64,000 nucleotides of DNA. It comes from Micromonospora sp. NBC_00421. Lineage in GTDB: Bacteria; Actinomycetota; Actinomycetes; Mycobacteriales; Micromonosporaceae. This document shows, one piece after another, positions 33,701 to 44,600 of this stretch. Numbering within the stretch: position 1 is the stretch's first letter; the number at the start of each line of letters is the position of its first letter. Under the pieces are notes generated by a model. It was not told the origin of the DNA, searched no databases, and saw nothing but the letters and a program-made list of their open reading frames with translations. The translations under genes and the position numbers were made by a program. The stretch is from NCBI RefSeq assembly GCF_036017915.1, contig NZ_CP107929.1:1426001-1490000 (forward strand). Direction: 5' to 3'.

Positions 33701-36175
33701 GAACTCGTGACGGAGACGCCGCTCGTGGTTCCCGAACACGGCGGGGTGCGGGTCCAGGTCGCTGTGGGCGGACCGGACGACGACGGCGTACGCCAGGTGG
33801 ACGTGTACTCGCAGCGCGGGGAGGCCGCCGACGGGTGGACCCGGCACGCCACGGGTTCGTTGTCGGCACGGCCGGGCGACAGCGGCGACCGGTTCGACTT
33901 CACGGCGTGGCCGCCCCCGGGCGCGCAGCGGGTCGAGGTCGGCGACTTCTACGCCGACCTGGTCGAGCGGGGTTACGGCTACGGTCCCGCGTTCCAGGGA
34001 GTGCGGACTGTGTGGCGGCGGGGCGACGAGGTGTTCGCCGAGGTCGCCCTGCCCGAGGAGCACCGCGCCGAGGCCGCCGGCTACGGCCTGCACCCGGCGC
34101 TGCTGGACGCGGCCCTGCAGACCGGCACCGTCGCCGCCGCGGCGGACGAGCCGCAGGGGCAACCCGGGCGGTCGGTGATGCCGTTCGCCTGGAACGGTCT
34201 CGTGCTGCACGCGGTGGGCGCGGCGGCGCTGCGGGTCCGGGTCACCACCGGCGGACCGGACACGATGGTCGTCGAGGCCGCCGACCAGACCGGCGGACCG
34301 GTCCTGACGATGGACTCGTTGGTGTTGCGCGCGGTCTCCACCGACCAGGTGGACCCGGCCGGGACCGATGCCCTGTTCCAGGTCGACTGGACCGCGCTCG
34401 CCACTGTCGCCGGGCAGCCCTCGCCGTCCTGGGTGGCGGTGGACGGCCCCGACGATGTGGCCGCCCTGACCGAGGTGCCCGACGCGGTGGTGGTGACGGC
34501 GGTCGGTGCCGGCGACGCGCTGGCCGTGACCTCGCGGGTCCTGGCGGTCGTGCAGGCCTGGCTGGCGGCGGGCGAGCGGGACGAGTCGCGGCTCGTGGTG
34601 GCCACCCGGGGCGCGATGCCCGCCGGTGACGGCGGGGTGACCGACCCGGCGGCGTCGGCGGTGTGGGGTCTGGTGCGGGCCGCCCAGGTCGAGAACCCGG
34701 ACCGGATCGTGCTGCTGGACGCCGATCCCGCCACTCCCGACGGACCGGAGGCGGTGCTTGGCGCGGTGCTGGGCAGCGGCGAGCCGCAGGTGGCGGTACG
34801 CGGGTCGACGCTGGCCGTGCCGCGCCTCGCCCGCGTCCCCCGGGGCGCCGGCTCCCCGTCCGGGTTCGGCCCGGAGTCGACCGTGCTGATCTCGGGGGCC
34901 GGCACGTTGGGTGCTCTCGCGGCCCGGCACCTGGTCGCCGGCCACGGGGTGCGGCGGCTGGTGCTGGCCAGCCGGCGGGGCCACGCCGCCGACGGGGTGG
35001 CCGAGCTGGTCACCGAGCTGACCGCGCAGGGCGTCGAGGTGTCGGTGTGGGCCGGTGACCTGTCCGACCGGGATCAGGTCGCCGCCCTGCTGGCGCAGGA
35101 GCGTCCGACCGCCGTCGTGCACACGGCGGGGGTGTTCGACGCCGGGGTGGTCGGGGCGTTGACCCCGGAGAAGCTGGCCCGGGTGTTCGCCCCGAAGGTC
35201 GACGCGGTACGCCACCTGGACGAGCTGACCCGTGACCTCGCCCTCGACGCGTTCGTCGTCTACTCGTCCGCCTCGTCGATCTTCATGGGCGCGGGCAGCG
35301 GCGGCTACGCGGCGGCCAACGCCTACCTGGACGGCCTGATGGCCCAGCGCCGGGCGGCGGGTCTGCCCGGGTTGTCGCTGGCCTGGGGGCCGTGGCAGCA
35401 GCTCACCGGGATGGCGGACACCATCGACGACGTCACCCTGGACCGGATGAGCCGGCGTGAGGGGCGCGGCGGCGTACGCGGTCTCGGGTCCTCGGACGGC
35501 ATGGCGCTGTTCGATGCCGCCCTGGCGTCCGGGCCGGCGCTGCTGGTGCCGGTCCGGCTGGACCTGCGGGAGGTCCGGGCCGACGCCGCTGCCGGTGGGG
35601 GCGTACCGCCTCTGCTGCGGGGACTGGTCCGGGTGGGGCGGCAGTCGGCGCGGGCGGCGGCCGGCGGGGACGGCGGGCTGGCCCGTCGACTCGCCGAACT
35701 CGCCCCGGCCGACCAGGAGACGCTGCTGCTGGAGCTGGTACGGACCCAGGTCGCGGTGGTGCTCGGGCACGCCGAGGCGGGGGCCGTCCGGGCGGACGCG
35801 GCGTTCAAGGACGCCGGGTTCGACTCGCTCACCTCGGTGGAGCTGCGTAACCGGCTCCGCGAGGCGACCGGTCTGAAGCTGCCGGCCACCCTGGTCTTCG
35901 ACTACCCGAACGCGCAGGCCCTGGCCCGCCACCTGCGGGCCGAGATCGCCGTCGAGGAGGTGTCGCCGGTCGACTCCGTCCTGGCCGACCTCGCCGGCCT
36001 GGACTCGGCGATCGGTGCCGTGGCCGGCGACGACGAGGCCCGCGACCGGATCACCGCGCGCCTGCGGGAGCTGCTCGACACGGCCGAGGCGGCGGCCGAT
36101 CCGGGGCCGTCCGACGACGACCTCGACACCGCCAGCGACGAGGAGCTCTTCGCGCTCGTCGACCGTTTCGCCTGA
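30719..36175 (+). CDS. rifC: Ansamycin PKS, module 7
   Basis: This single-module synthase of 1818 residues has the order KS-AT(mm)-DH-KR-ACP between an N-terminal charged helix ([15 protein letters not shown]) and an acidic C-terminal docking tail. I chose GTG 30719, which follows the purine-rich GGAGGAAAGG at 30699-30708. An in-frame GTG at 30680 would add a basic stretch without a ribosome site. Motifs: KS Cys 31331-31333; AT GHSQGE and [16 protein letters not shown] and GYGYGPAF, which look intact; KR SGAGTLG (short loop), FDA and GYAAANA; ACP GFDSL. A 284-bp tract in the KS (31451-31734) is identical to one in the next gene. It lies 45 bp after the modules 4-6 gene. Expected chemistry is one propionate with a hydroxyl. 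Confidence 0.94.
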   Translation: MSASYEKVVEALRRSVAEAGELKKRNRQLLGASREPIAIVGMACRLPGGVAGPADLWRLVSEGRDAVSGFPDDRGWDLDNLFDPDPDHAGTSYVSRGGFLHEAGLFDAGFFGISPREALAMDPQQRLLLEASWEAFENAAVDPTALKGADVGVFVGTAPQGYGSGPIGPEMQSFAGTGVASSVASGRVSYVFGFEGPAVTVDTACSSSLVAMHLAAQALRQGECTMALAGGVMVMSSPNSFVVFSRQRGLAADGRCKAFAEGADGMGLAEGVGVVVLERLSVARERGHRVLAVLRGSAVNQDGASNGLTAPNGPSQQRVIRAALANAGLSPSEVDLVEGHGTGTSLGDPIEAQALLATYGQDREPGRPLWLGSLKSNVGHAQAAAGVASVIKVVQALRHGVLPPTLHVDAPSTGVDWSEGAVELLTGARPWPRDGHPRRAGVSSFGVSGTNAHLIIEEAPEEVPATDGVPADGVPADGVVPLVVTARSAAALAGQAERLAGFLATTRSPLTGVAATLAAGRAVLDDRAVVVAGSTEEALTRLGALARGEDTAGVVTGSARAPGKLVWVFPGQGSQWVGMGRELLDSSPVFAARIADCATALAPWIDWSLEQVLRGEADPELTDRVDVLQPASFALMVGLAAVWTSAGVRPDAVLGHSQGEIAAACVAGALSLDDAARVVALRSRAIASTLSGKGGMATVALGEDDAVARLAPWADRVEVAAVNGPTSVVVAGDAEALDEALASLAGQDVGVRRVAVDYASHSRHVADLRETLAEALAGITAQAPAVPFYSTVTGEWITDAGVLDGNYWYRNLRHQVRFAPAVAELLDRRFRIFLEVSAHPVLVQPVNEIVDDADVLVTGSLRRDDGGPRRMLVSLAELFVRGVPVDWTPWLPASASARAELPTYAFDHRHYWLRSADTATDATALGQSAPDHPLLSAVVRLPQSDGVVFTSQLSVRSHPWLGDHAIGGVVLFPGTGLVELALRAGDEVGCPVLDELVTETPLVVPEHGGVRVQVAVGGPDDDGVRQVDVYSQRGEAADGWTRHATGSLSARPGDSGDRFDFTAWPPPGAQRVEVGDFYADLVERGYGYGPAFQGVRTVWRRGDEVFAEVALPEEHRAEAAGYGLHPALLDAALQTGTVAAAADEPQGQPGRSVMPFAWNGLVLHAVGAAALRVRVTTGGPDTMVVEAADQTGGPVLTMDSLVLRAVSTDQVDPAGTDALFQVDWTALATVAGQPSPSWVAVDGPDDVAALTEVPDAVVVTAVGAGDALAVTSRVLAVVQAWLAAGERDESRLVVATRGAMPAGDGGVTDPAASAVWGLVRAAQVENPDRIVLLDADPATPDGPEAVLGAVLGSGEPQVAVRGSTLAVPRLARVPRGAGSPSGFGPESTVLISGAGTLGALAARHLVAGHGVRRLVLASRRGHAADGVAELVTELTAQGVEVSVWAGDLSDRDQVAALLAQERPTAVVHTAGVFDAGVVGALTPEKLARVFAPKVDAVRHLDELTRDLALDAFVVYSSASSIFMGAGSGGYAAANAYLDGLMAQRRAAGLPGLSLAWGPWQQLTGMADTIDDVTLDRMSRREGRGGVRGLGSSDGMALFDAALASGPALLVPVRLDLREVRADAAAGGGVPPLLRGLVRVGRQSARAAAGGDGGLARRLAELAPADQETLLLELVRTQVAVVLGHAEAGAVRADAAFKDAGFDSLTSVELRNRLREATGLKLPATLVFDYPNAQALARHLRAEIAVEEVSPVDSVLADLAGLDSAIGAVAGDDEARDRITARLRELLDTAEAAADPGPSDDDLDTASDEELFALVDRFA
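31451..31734 (+). repeat. 284-bp perfect direct repeat, copy in KS7
   Basis: This is base-for-base identical to 36974-37257 in the module 8 KS (offset 5523). Codon use changes sharply inside: in about 79 codons after the first few only AAC and ATC end in C, whereas flanking codons mostly end in C. Leu is mainly TTG. Confidence 0.9.
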
Positions 36176-36235
36176 CCACCGCACGACCCGCAGACCGGCA
36201 ATCGGACACGGACATCCCCGGGGAGCTGAGTTTCC

Positions 36236-39200
36236 ATGGCTGACGAGGTGCAACTCCGCGACTACCTCAAGCGGGCCATCGGCGACGCCCGCGACGCCCG
36301 CAGGCGGCTGCGCGAGGTCGAGGACCAGGCACGGGAGCCGATCGCGATCGTCGGGATGGCCTGCCGGTACCCGGGCGGGGTGACCTCGCCGGACGACCTC
36401 TGGCGGGTGGTGGTGGACGGGGTCGACGCGGTCGCCGGTTTCCCCACCGACCGGGGCTGGGACCTCGACGTCCTGTTCGATCCGGATCCCGACCGGCCGG
36501 GCACCTCCACCACCAGCCGGGGCGGTTTCCTCTCCGACGCCGGCCTGTTCGACGCCGGATTCTTCGGGATCTCACCCCGCGAGGCGCTGGCGATGGACCC
36601 CCAGCAGCGGCTGCTGCTGGAGGCGTCCTGGGAGGCGATGGAACGGGCGGGCGTGGACCCCTCGTCGTGGCGCGGCACCGACGTCGGCGTGTTCACCGGG
36701 TTGTCCAGTCAGGGCTACGGGGCCGGCTCCGGTCGCCCGGTCGCGCCGGAGTTGGAGGGGTTCGCCGGCACCGGTGCCGCGCCGTGCATCGCCACCGGCC
36801 GGGTGTCGTACGTGTGCGGTTTCGAGGGGCCGGCGGTGACCGTGGACACCGGCTGTTCGTCGTCGCTGGTGGCGATGCACCTGGCCGTGCAGGCGCTGCG
36901 GCAGGGCGAGTGTTCGGCGGCGCTGGCCGGCGGCGCGATGGTGATGGCCCAGCCCGGTTCCTTCCTGTCCTTTTCCCGGCAGCGGGGGTTGGCGGCGGAT
37001 GGGCGGTGTAAGGCGTTTGCGGAGGGTGCGGATGGGATGGGGTTGGCGGAGGGGGTGGGGGTGGTGGTGTTGGAGCGGTTGTCGGTGGCGCGGGAGCGTG
37101 GTCATCGGGTGTTGGCGGTGTTGCGGGGTAGTGCGGTGAATCAGGATGGTGCGTCGAACGGGTTGACGGCGCCGAATGGTCCGTCGCAGCAGCGGGTGAT
37201 CCGGGCGGCGTTGGCGAATGCCGGGCTGTCACCGTCCGAGGTGGACCTGGTCGAGGGGCACGGCACGGGCACGGTGCTGGGTGACCCGATCGAGGCGCAG
37301 GCGCTGCTTGCCACCTACGGTCAGGGCCGGGAACCGGGGCAGCCGTTGTGGCTGGGCTCGGTGAAGTCGAACATCGGGCACACCCAGGCGGCGGCCGGGG
37401 TGGCCGGCGTGATCAAGGTGGTGCAGGCGCTTCGGCACGGGGTGCTGCCGCCCACCCTGCACGTACAGCAGCCCAGCACCGAGGTCGACTGGTCGGCGGG
37501 TGCGGTGGAGCTGTTGACCGGGGCCCGGCAGTGGCCGCGCGGTGACCGGCCACGTCGCGCCGGGGTGTCGTCGTTCGGGATCAGCGGGACCAACGCGCAC
37601 CTGATCATCGAGGAGGCACCGGAGGAAGCACCCGAGGAGGCGTCCGAGGCACCCGATGCCGAGGTGTCGGCGCCCGGGGTGGTGCCGCTGGTGGTGACGG
37701 CGCGCAGCGCCGGGTCGTTGACCGGCCAGGCCGCCCGGCTCGCGTCGTACCTGGAGTCGGCCCCGGTGCCGCTGGTGGAGGTGGCCGGCGCGCTGCTCTC
37801 GCACCGGACCCTTTTCGACGAGCGCGCCGTGGTGGTCGCGGGTTCGGCCGGGGAGGCGTCGGCCGGGCTGGCCGCGTTGGCCCGGGGCGAGACCGCCCCC
37901 GGTGTGCTGACCGGTGCGGGCCCGGCGGGCAAGGTCGTGTGGGTGTTCCCCGGTCAGGGGACCCAGTGGGTCGGGATGGGCCGGGAACTGCTCGACTCGT
38001 CCCCCGTCTTCGCCGCGCGGATCGCCGAGGTCGACGCCGCGTTGACGCCGTGGATCGACTGGTCGCTGATCGACGTGCTGCGCGGTGACGCGGATCCGGG
38101 ACTGACCGATCGGGTCGACGTGCTCCAGCCGGCCAGCTTCGCGGTCATGCTCGGGCTGGCGGCGGTGTGGGCGTCGGTGGGTGTGCTGCCCGACGCGGTC
38201 GTCGGCCACTCCCAGGGCGAGATCGCCGCGGCCTGCACGGCCGGCGCGCTCTCCCTCGCGGACGCCGCACGGGTGGTGGCGCTGCGCAGCCAGGCCATCG
38301 CCGCGAAGCTGTCCGGCCGGGGCGGGATGGCCTCGGTCGCGCTCGGCGAGGAGGACGTCCTCGCCCGGTTGCGGCCCTGGGCGGACCGGGTCGAGGTGGC
38401 CGCGGTGAACAGCCCGTCGTCGCTGGTGATCGCCGGGGACGCCGAGGCGTTGGACGAGGCGCTGGAGGCGCTGGCCGGGCAGCAGGTCCGGGTACGGCGG
38501 GTGGCGGTGGACTACGCCTCGCACAGCCGGCACGTGGAGGACATCCGCGACGCCCTCGCCGACACGCTGGCCGGGATCACCGCACAGGCCCCGACGGTGC
38601 CGTTCCACTCGACGGTGACGGGGGAGTGGATCCGCGACGCCGGGGTGACCGACGGCGACTACTGGTACGAGAACCTGCGCCGACGGGTCGGGTTCGGGCC
38701 GGCGGTGGCCGACCTGGTCGCGCAGGGCTACCGGGTGTTCGTCGAGGTGAGCGCCCACCCGGTGCTGGTCCAGCCGATCAGCGAGATCGTCGACGACACC
38801 GACGTCGTGGTGACGGGCACGCTGCGGCGCGACGACGGCGGGACGCGCCGCCTGCTCACCTCGATGGCCGAGCTGTTCGTCAGGGGCGTACCGGTCGACT
38901 GGACCGGGGTCCTGCCGCCCGTCGCCGGGCACGTCGACCTGCCGACCTACGCCTTCGACAGGCAGCACTTCTGGCTCCGGCCCGAGGAGTCCGCGACCGA
39001 CGCGGCGTCGCTCGGTCAGTGGGCGACGGAGCACCCGCTGCTGGGGGCGACGGTCCCGCTGCCCCGCTCCGACGGCCGGGTGTTCACCGCGCGGCTGTCG
39101 CTACGGTCGCATTCCTGGCTGGCCGACCACGTCGTCGGCGGGGTGGTGCTGCTGCCCGGCAGCGCGCTTGTGGAGTTGGCGGTGCGGGCCGGCGACGAGG

Positions 39201-41647
39201 TGGGGTGCCCGGCGCTCGACGAGCTCGTCACCGAGTCGCCGCTGGTGCTGCCCGAGCACGGCGGGGTCCGGGTGCAGGTGTCCCTGGGCGGGCCGGCGGA
39301 CGACGGCACCCGGACGGTGGAGGTGCACTCGCTGCCCGACGGCGTCGACGACGGGTGGACCCGGCACGCCCGGGGCACGCTGTCCGCCGCGTCGCCGCCG
39401 GCCCCGGAGTTCGACTTCGCCACCTGGCCGCCGATCGGTGCGCGGCAGGTCGACCCGGCGGACCGCTACCCCGACCTGTCCGCACGTGGGTACGTCCACG
39501 GCCCCGCCTTCCAGGGGCTGCGCGCGGTGTGGCAGCGGGGCGAGGAGGTGTTCGCCGAGGTCGCCCTGCCGGACGAGGTGGCCACGGAGGCGGCCGGCTT
39601 CGGGATCCATCCCGCGCTGCTGGACGCGGCCCTGCACGCCACTCTGCCCACCGCCGACGGCGACCCCGACGAACTGCGGCTACCGCTGGACTGGGCCGGG
39701 CTGGCGCTGCACGCGGCCGGCGCCTCGGCGCTGCGGGTACGGCTGGTGCCCGGCGCGGCCGGTGTCGTCTCGCTGGCGGCGGCCGACGGGACCGGCAGCC
39801 CGGTGCTGACGGCCGAGTCGGTCGTGCACCGTCCGGTCACCGTCGCCGGGCTCGCCGCCGCCACGACGCCGCAGGACGCGTTGTTCCGGGTGGAGTGGAC
39901 CGGCCTGACCGCCCCGGCGGCGACATCGGCCGACGCCCGGCCCGACGTCGAGGTGCTGGAGGTGGCCGGTGGAGCCGACACGCTGGCCGTGACCTCGCAC
40001 GCGTTGGCGGCGCTCCAGGACTGGCTGGGCCGGGCGGAGCAGGCGCGACTGCTTGTGGTGATGCGGGGGGCGGTGCCGGTTGGCGACGGGGCGGTGGTCG
40101 ACCCGAGCGCGGCGGCGGTGTGGGGGCTGATGCGTTCCGCCCAGGCCGAGAACCCCGACCGGATCGTCCTGCTGGACCTCGACGCCGACGGTGCCGCGGA
40201 GCAGGTCCTGGGGCCGGTGCTGGCGAGCGGGGAACCGGAGGTCGCCGTCCGCGCGGGGAAACTCCTCGTCCCGCGCCTGGCCCGCGCCGACACGCCCGCG
40301 CCGCAGACCCCCGCCGACGCGCCCGCGTCGCAGGCTCCCGCCGGATTCGGTCCACACGGGACGGTGCTGGTGTCCGGTGCGGGTGTGCTCGGGGTGTTGA
40401 CGGCCCGGCACCTGGTGGCCCGGCACGGCGTACGACGTCTGGTGCTGGCCAGCCGGCGGGGACCGGACGCCGAGGGCATGGCGGACCTGGTCGTGGAGCT
40501 GACCGGGCAGGGCGCCGAGGTGTCTGTCGTCGCCTGCGACCTGTCCCGCCGCGACGACGTGGCGGCCCTGCTCGCACAGCACCGCCCGACCGGGATCGTG
40601 CACACCGCCGGCGTGCTGGACGACGGGGTGGTCGAGGCGTTGACCCCGCAGCGGTTGGCGCGGGTGTTCGCCCCCAAGGTGGACGCGGTACGGCATCTCG
40701 ACGAACTGACCCGGGGCACGGACCTCGACGCGTTCGTGGTGTTCTCCTCCGGCTCGGGGGTGTTCGGCTCGCCCGGCCAGGGCAACTACGCGGCGGCGAA
40801 CGCCTTCCTGGACGCCACGACGGCGAACCGTCGGGCGGCCGGGCTGCCCGGCTTGTCGCTGGCGTGGGGCCTGTGGGAGCAGGCCACCGGGATGACCTCG
40901 CACCTCGGCGGAGCCGACCAGGCCCGGATGAGTCGGGGTGGCGTGCGGCCGATCACCGCGGCGGAGGGTGTCGACCTGTTCGACGCCGCGCTCGCCGCCG
41001 GGCAGGCGTTGCTGGTGCCGGTCAAACTCGACCTCCGCCAGCTGCGTGCCGGCGGTGTGGTGCCACACCTGCTGCGCGGCCTGGTCCGGCCCGGACGGCA
41101 GCAGGCGCGGCGGGCGGCCGACGGCGACGGCGGGCTGGCCCGGCGGCTCGCCGGACTCGCTCCGGCGGAGCAGGAGGCGGTGCTGTTGGACCTGGTGCGT
41201 GCCCAGGTCGCGGTGGTGCTCGGTTACTCCGGCGCGGCGGCGGTCCGGGCGGACGGGGCGTTCAAGGACGCCGGGTTCGACTCGTTGACGTCGGTGGAGC
41301 TGCGTAACCGGCTGCGGGACGCGACAGGCCTGAAACTGCCCGCCACGATGGCGTTCGACTATCCCACCCCGTACGCCCTCGCCCGGCACCTGCGCGACGA
41401 ACTGGGCACCGGTGGTGACGCACTCACCCGGGTCACGGCCAGGATCGAGGAGGTCGAGTCGCTGATTGGCGAGCTGACGCTCGACGAGTCGACGAGATCC
41501 GCCCTCACGCTCCGCCTGCAGGGGCTGGTCGCCAGGTGCACAGGGGTCCGTGGGCAGGGCGAGGTCGCCTCGGTGGCGGAGCAACTCGAATCCGCCTCCG
41601 CCGACGACGTCCTCGACTTCATCGACGCGGAACTCGGACTCACCTGA
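36236..41647 (+). CDS. rifD: Ansamycin PKS, module 8
   Basis: This single-module synthase of 1803 residues starts at ATG 36236 with GGGGAG about 10 bp upstream. The N-terminal docking helix begins [14 protein letters not shown], and the C-terminus ends in an acidic tail, [17 protein letters not shown]: Cys at 36854-36856 in DTGCSSS, with the nearby segment [15 protein letters not shown] differing from the sibling KS domains. AT: GHSQGE and YASH (methylmalonyl). [12 protein letters not shown], with GYVHGPAF where siblings have GY(A/G)YGPAF. KR: SGAGVLG (short loop), LDD, NYAAANA. ACP: GFDSL. Expected to add a propionate unit carrying a hydroxyl in the ansa chain. It shares a perfect 284-bp KS tract with module 7. 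Confidence 0.94.
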   Translation: MADEVQLRDYLKRAIGDARDARRRLREVEDQAREPIAIVGMACRYPGGVTSPDDLWRVVVDGVDAVAGFPTDRGWDLDVLFDPDPDRPGTSTTSRGGFLSDAGLFDAGFFGISPREALAMDPQQRLLLEASWEAMERAGVDPSSWRGTDVGVFTGLSSQGYGAGSGRPVAPELEGFAGTGAAPCIATGRVSYVCGFEGPAVTVDTGCSSSLVAMHLAVQALRQGECSAALAGGAMVMAQPGSFLSFSRQRGLAADGRCKAFAEGADGMGLAEGVGVVVLERLSVARERGHRVLAVLRGSAVNQDGASNGLTAPNGPSQQRVIRAALANAGLSPSEVDLVEGHGTGTVLGDPIEAQALLATYGQGREPGQPLWLGSVKSNIGHTQAAAGVAGVIKVVQALRHGVLPPTLHVQQPSTEVDWSAGAVELLTGARQWPRGDRPRRAGVSSFGISGTNAHLIIEEAPEEAPEEASEAPDAEVSAPGVVPLVVTARSAGSLTGQAARLASYLESAPVPLVEVAGALLSHRTLFDERAVVVAGSAGEASAGLAALARGETAPGVLTGAGPAGKVVWVFPGQGTQWVGMGRELLDSSPVFAARIAEVDAALTPWIDWSLIDVLRGDADPGLTDRVDVLQPASFAVMLGLAAVWASVGVLPDAVVGHSQGEIAAACTAGALSLADAARVVALRSQAIAAKLSGRGGMASVALGEEDVLARLRPWADRVEVAAVNSPSSLVIAGDAEALDEALEALAGQQVRVRRVAVDYASHSRHVEDIRDALADTLAGITAQAPTVPFHSTVTGEWIRDAGVTDGDYWYENLRRRVGFGPAVADLVAQGYRVFVEVSAHPVLVQPISEIVDDTDVVVTGTLRRDDGGTRRLLTSMAELFVRGVPVDWTGVLPPVAGHVDLPTYAFDRQHFWLRPEESATDAASLGQWATEHPLLGATVPLPRSDGRVFTARLSLRSHSWLADHVVGGVVLLPGSALVELAVRAGDEVGCPALDELVTESPLVLPEHGGVRVQVSLGGPADDGTRTVEVHSLPDGVDDGWTRHARGTLSAASPPAPEFDFATWPPIGARQVDPADRYPDLSARGYVHGPAFQGLRAVWQRGEEVFAEVALPDEVATEAAGFGIHPALLDAALHATLPTADGDPDELRLPLDWAGLALHAAGASALRVRLVPGAAGVVSLAAADGTGSPVLTAESVVHRPVTVAGLAAATTPQDALFRVEWTGLTAPAATSADARPDVEVLEVAGGADTLAVTSHALAALQDWLGRAEQARLLVVMRGAVPVGDGAVVDPSAAAVWGLMRSAQAENPDRIVLLDLDADGAAEQVLGPVLASGEPEVAVRAGKLLVPRLARADTPAPQTPADAPASQAPAGFGPHGTVLVSGAGVLGVLTARHLVARHGVRRLVLASRRGPDAEGMADLVVELTGQGAEVSVVACDLSRRDDVAALLAQHRPTGIVHTAGVLDDGVVEALTPQRLARVFAPKVDAVRHLDELTRGTDLDAFVVFSSGSGVFGSPGQGNYAAANAFLDATTANRRAAGLPGLSLAWGLWEQATGMTSHLGGADQARMSRGGVRPITAAEGVDLFDAALAAGQALLVPVKLDLRQLRAGGVVPHLLRGLVRPGRQQARRAADGDGGLARRLAGLAPAEQEAVLLDLVRAQVAVVLGYSGAAAVRADGAFKDAGFDSLTSVELRNRLRDATGLKLPATMAFDYPTPYALARHLRDELGTGGDALTRVTARIEEVESLIGELTLDESTRSALTLRLQGLVARCTGVRGQGEVASVAEQLESASADDVLDFIDAELGLT
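36974..37257 (+). repeat. 284-bp perfect direct repeat, copy in KS8
   Basis: Second copy of the tract at 31451-31734. It encodes the KS stretch from [15 protein letters not shown] to EVDLVEG, just downstream of the active-site Cys and including the first part of the EGHGTGT motif. The flanking KS sequence on both sides differs between the two modules. Confidence 0.9.
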
Positions 41648-41699
41648 CCTCGGTGCGCGCCGCCGGACCCCATCGACACCTTCGTGAGGACAGACGACA

Positions 41700-44600
41700 A
41701 TGGCCACTGACGAGAAGCTCCTGCAGTACCTCAAGCGCGTCACCGCCGAGCTGCACACCCTGCGGCAGCGGGGTTCCGGGCACGCCGACGAGCCGTTGGC
41801 CGTCGTGGGCATGGCGTGCCGGTTCCCCGGTGGGGTGTCCTCGCCGGAGGAGCTGTGGCGGCTGGTGGCCGACGGGGTGGACGCCCTCTCCGACTTCCCC
41901 GAGGACCGGGGTTGGCCCCTGGAGGGCCTGTTCGACCCGGACCCGGACCGCCCCGGCACCTCGTACACCAGTCAGGGTGGTTTCCTGACGGGCGCCGGGC
42001 AGTTCGACGCCGGCCTCTTCGGGATCTCCCCCCGGGAGGCGCTGGCGATGGACCCGCAGCACCGACTGCTGCTGGAGACGTCGTGGGAGGCGCTGGAGGA
42101 CGCCGGGGTCGATCCGACGTCGATGCACGGCACCGACGTCGGGGTGTTCTCCGGGGTGTTCACCCAGGGCTACGGGGCCGGGTCGATCACGCCGGAGCTG
42201 GAGGCCTTCGCCGGCACCGGGTCGGCGTCGAGCGTCGCGTCCGGCCGGGTGTCGTACACCTTCGGGTTCGAGGGGCCGGCGGTCACCATCGACACCGCCT
42301 GTTCGTCGTCGCTGGTGGCGATCCACCTGGCCGCGCAGTCGCTGCGGCTGGGGGAGTGCTCGATGGCGCTGGCCGGCGGGGCGACCGTGATGCCGACACC
42401 CGGCACGTTCGTGGCGTTCTCCCGGCAGCGGGTGCTCGCCGCCGACGGGCGGAGCAAGGCGTTCGCCGCCGCCGCGGACGGCACCGGTTGGTCCGAGGGC
42501 GTCGGTGTGGTGGTGCTGGAACGGCTGTCGGTGGCCCGGGAGCGTGGCCACCGGATCCTGGCCGTACTGCGGGGCAGCGCGGTGAACCAGGACGGCGCCT
42601 CGAACGGGTTGACCGCGCCGAACGGCCCGTCGCAACAGCGGGTGATCCGCAAGGCGCTGGCCGGGGCCGGGCTGACCCCGGCGGAGGTGGACGCCGTGGA
42701 GGCCCACGGGACGGGTACCGCGCTCGGCGACCCGATCGAGGCCCAGGCCCTGATCGCGACCTACGGCCAGGGCCGCAAACCGGGCCGCCCGCTGTGGCTG
42801 GGATCCGTCAAGTCCAACATCGGGCACACCCAGGCGGCGGCGGGCGTGGCCGGCGTGATCAAGATGGTGCAGGCGCTGCGGCACGGCGTGCTGCCGCCCA
42901 CGCTGCACGTGGACGAGCCCACGCCGCAGGTCGACTGGTCCGCCGGCGCGGTCGAGCTGTTGACCGGGGCGCGCGACTGGCCGCGCGACGGCCAACCGCG
43001 CCGCGCCGGGGTCTCCGCCTTCGGGATCAGCGGCACCAACGCGCACGTGATCCTCGAAGAGGCCCCCGCCGCCGACGTCGCGACGGCCCCGGCGGAGGCG
43101 CCCACCGGGCTGGTGCCGCTTGTCGTGTCGGCGGGCAGCGCCGCCTCGCTGACCGCGCAGGCGGATCGGCTGGCCGCCTTCCTCGCCGGCACCGAGCTGC
43201 CGCTGGCCCGGGTGGCGACGGCCCTGCTGACCGAGCGGGCGGTGCTCGGTGAGCGCGCCGTGCTGGTGGCGGACACCACCGCGCAGGCGGTCGCCGGGCT
43301 GCGCGCGCTGGCCGGCGGCGAGGCCGCCCCCGAGGTGGTGACCGGTTCGGTTACGCCCGGCCGGGTCGTGCTGGTCTTCCCGGGGCAGGGCGCGCAGCGG
43401 CCCGGCATGGGCCGTGAGCTGTACGACAGGTATCCGGTGTTCGCGCAGGCGCTGGACGAGGTCTGCGCGCACCTCGACGCGTGTCTGGCCGGCTGGATCG
43501 ACCACCCGGTGCGCGACGTCGTGCTGGACCGGCTGCCGCGCAGCGGTGACCTGCTGAACCAGACGGTGTTCACCCAGGCCGGCCTGTTCGCGCTGGAGAG
43601 CGCGCTGTTCCGGCTGGTCACCTCGTGGGGGGTGCGGCCGGACCTGGTGATCGGGCACTCGATCGGCGAGCTCACCGCCGCGTACGCCGCCGGGGTGTTG
43701 TCGCTCGCCGACGCGGCCCGGGTGGTCGCGGCACGCGGCCGGCTCATGCAGGCGTTGCCGCCGGGCGGGGTGATGGTCGCGGTGGCCGCGAGCGAGGCGG
43801 AGGTCGCCGACCTCCTCGACGAACGGGTGGAGCTCGCCGCGGTCAACGGCCCGTCCTCCGTGGTGCTCTCCGGCGACCACGACGCCACCCTCGCCGCGGC
43901 GGACCGGCTGCGCGAGCGGGGCCACAAGACGAAGCAGCTAGTCGTCTCGCACGCGTTCCACGCCCACCAGATGGAGCCGATGCTGGCCGGGTTCGCCGCC
44001 GAGATCGCCGGGGTGACCTGGCATCAGCCGACGATCCCGGTGGTGTCGAACGTGACAGGCCGGCTGGCGGAGCCGGGCGAACTCGCGGACCCGGGGTACT
44101 GGTCGGCGCACGTACGCCGGCCGGTCCGGTTCGCCGACGGGATCGCCGCCGCGCTGGCGTACGGCGGCGACCTGTTCGTGGAACTCGGGCCGGGCGCGAC
44201 GCTGACCGCGATGGTGGCGGAGACCGCCGCCGCGACGGACGCCGAGGTCAGGTGCGTCCCGGCGCTGCGCGACGGCCGCCCGGAGGACCGGACGCTGCTG
44301 ACCGCGCTTGCCGAGTTGTTCGTCCGGGGCGTCCCGGTCGACTGGGCCGGCCTGCTGCCGCCGGTGACCGGGCACGTCGACCTGCCGACGTACGCCTTCG
44401 ATCAGCGGAACTACTGGCTGCCGCCCGGCGGGGCCGGGGCGGACGCGACGTCGTTGGGGCAGTCCGCCGTCGACCACCCGCTGTTGGGTGCGGTGGTACG
44501 CCTGCCGCAGTCCGACGGGCTGGTGTTCACGTCGCTGCTGTCGCTGCGGTCGCACCCGTGGCTGGCCGACCACGCGATCGGTGGCCGGGTGCTGGTGGCC

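Noticed and set aside
31451..37257. Direct repeats considered as mobile element ends or CRISPR-like repeats
   Set aside because: The two copies lie in frame in homologous KS domains and are not followed by transposase genes or regular short spacers. Gene conversion explains them better.
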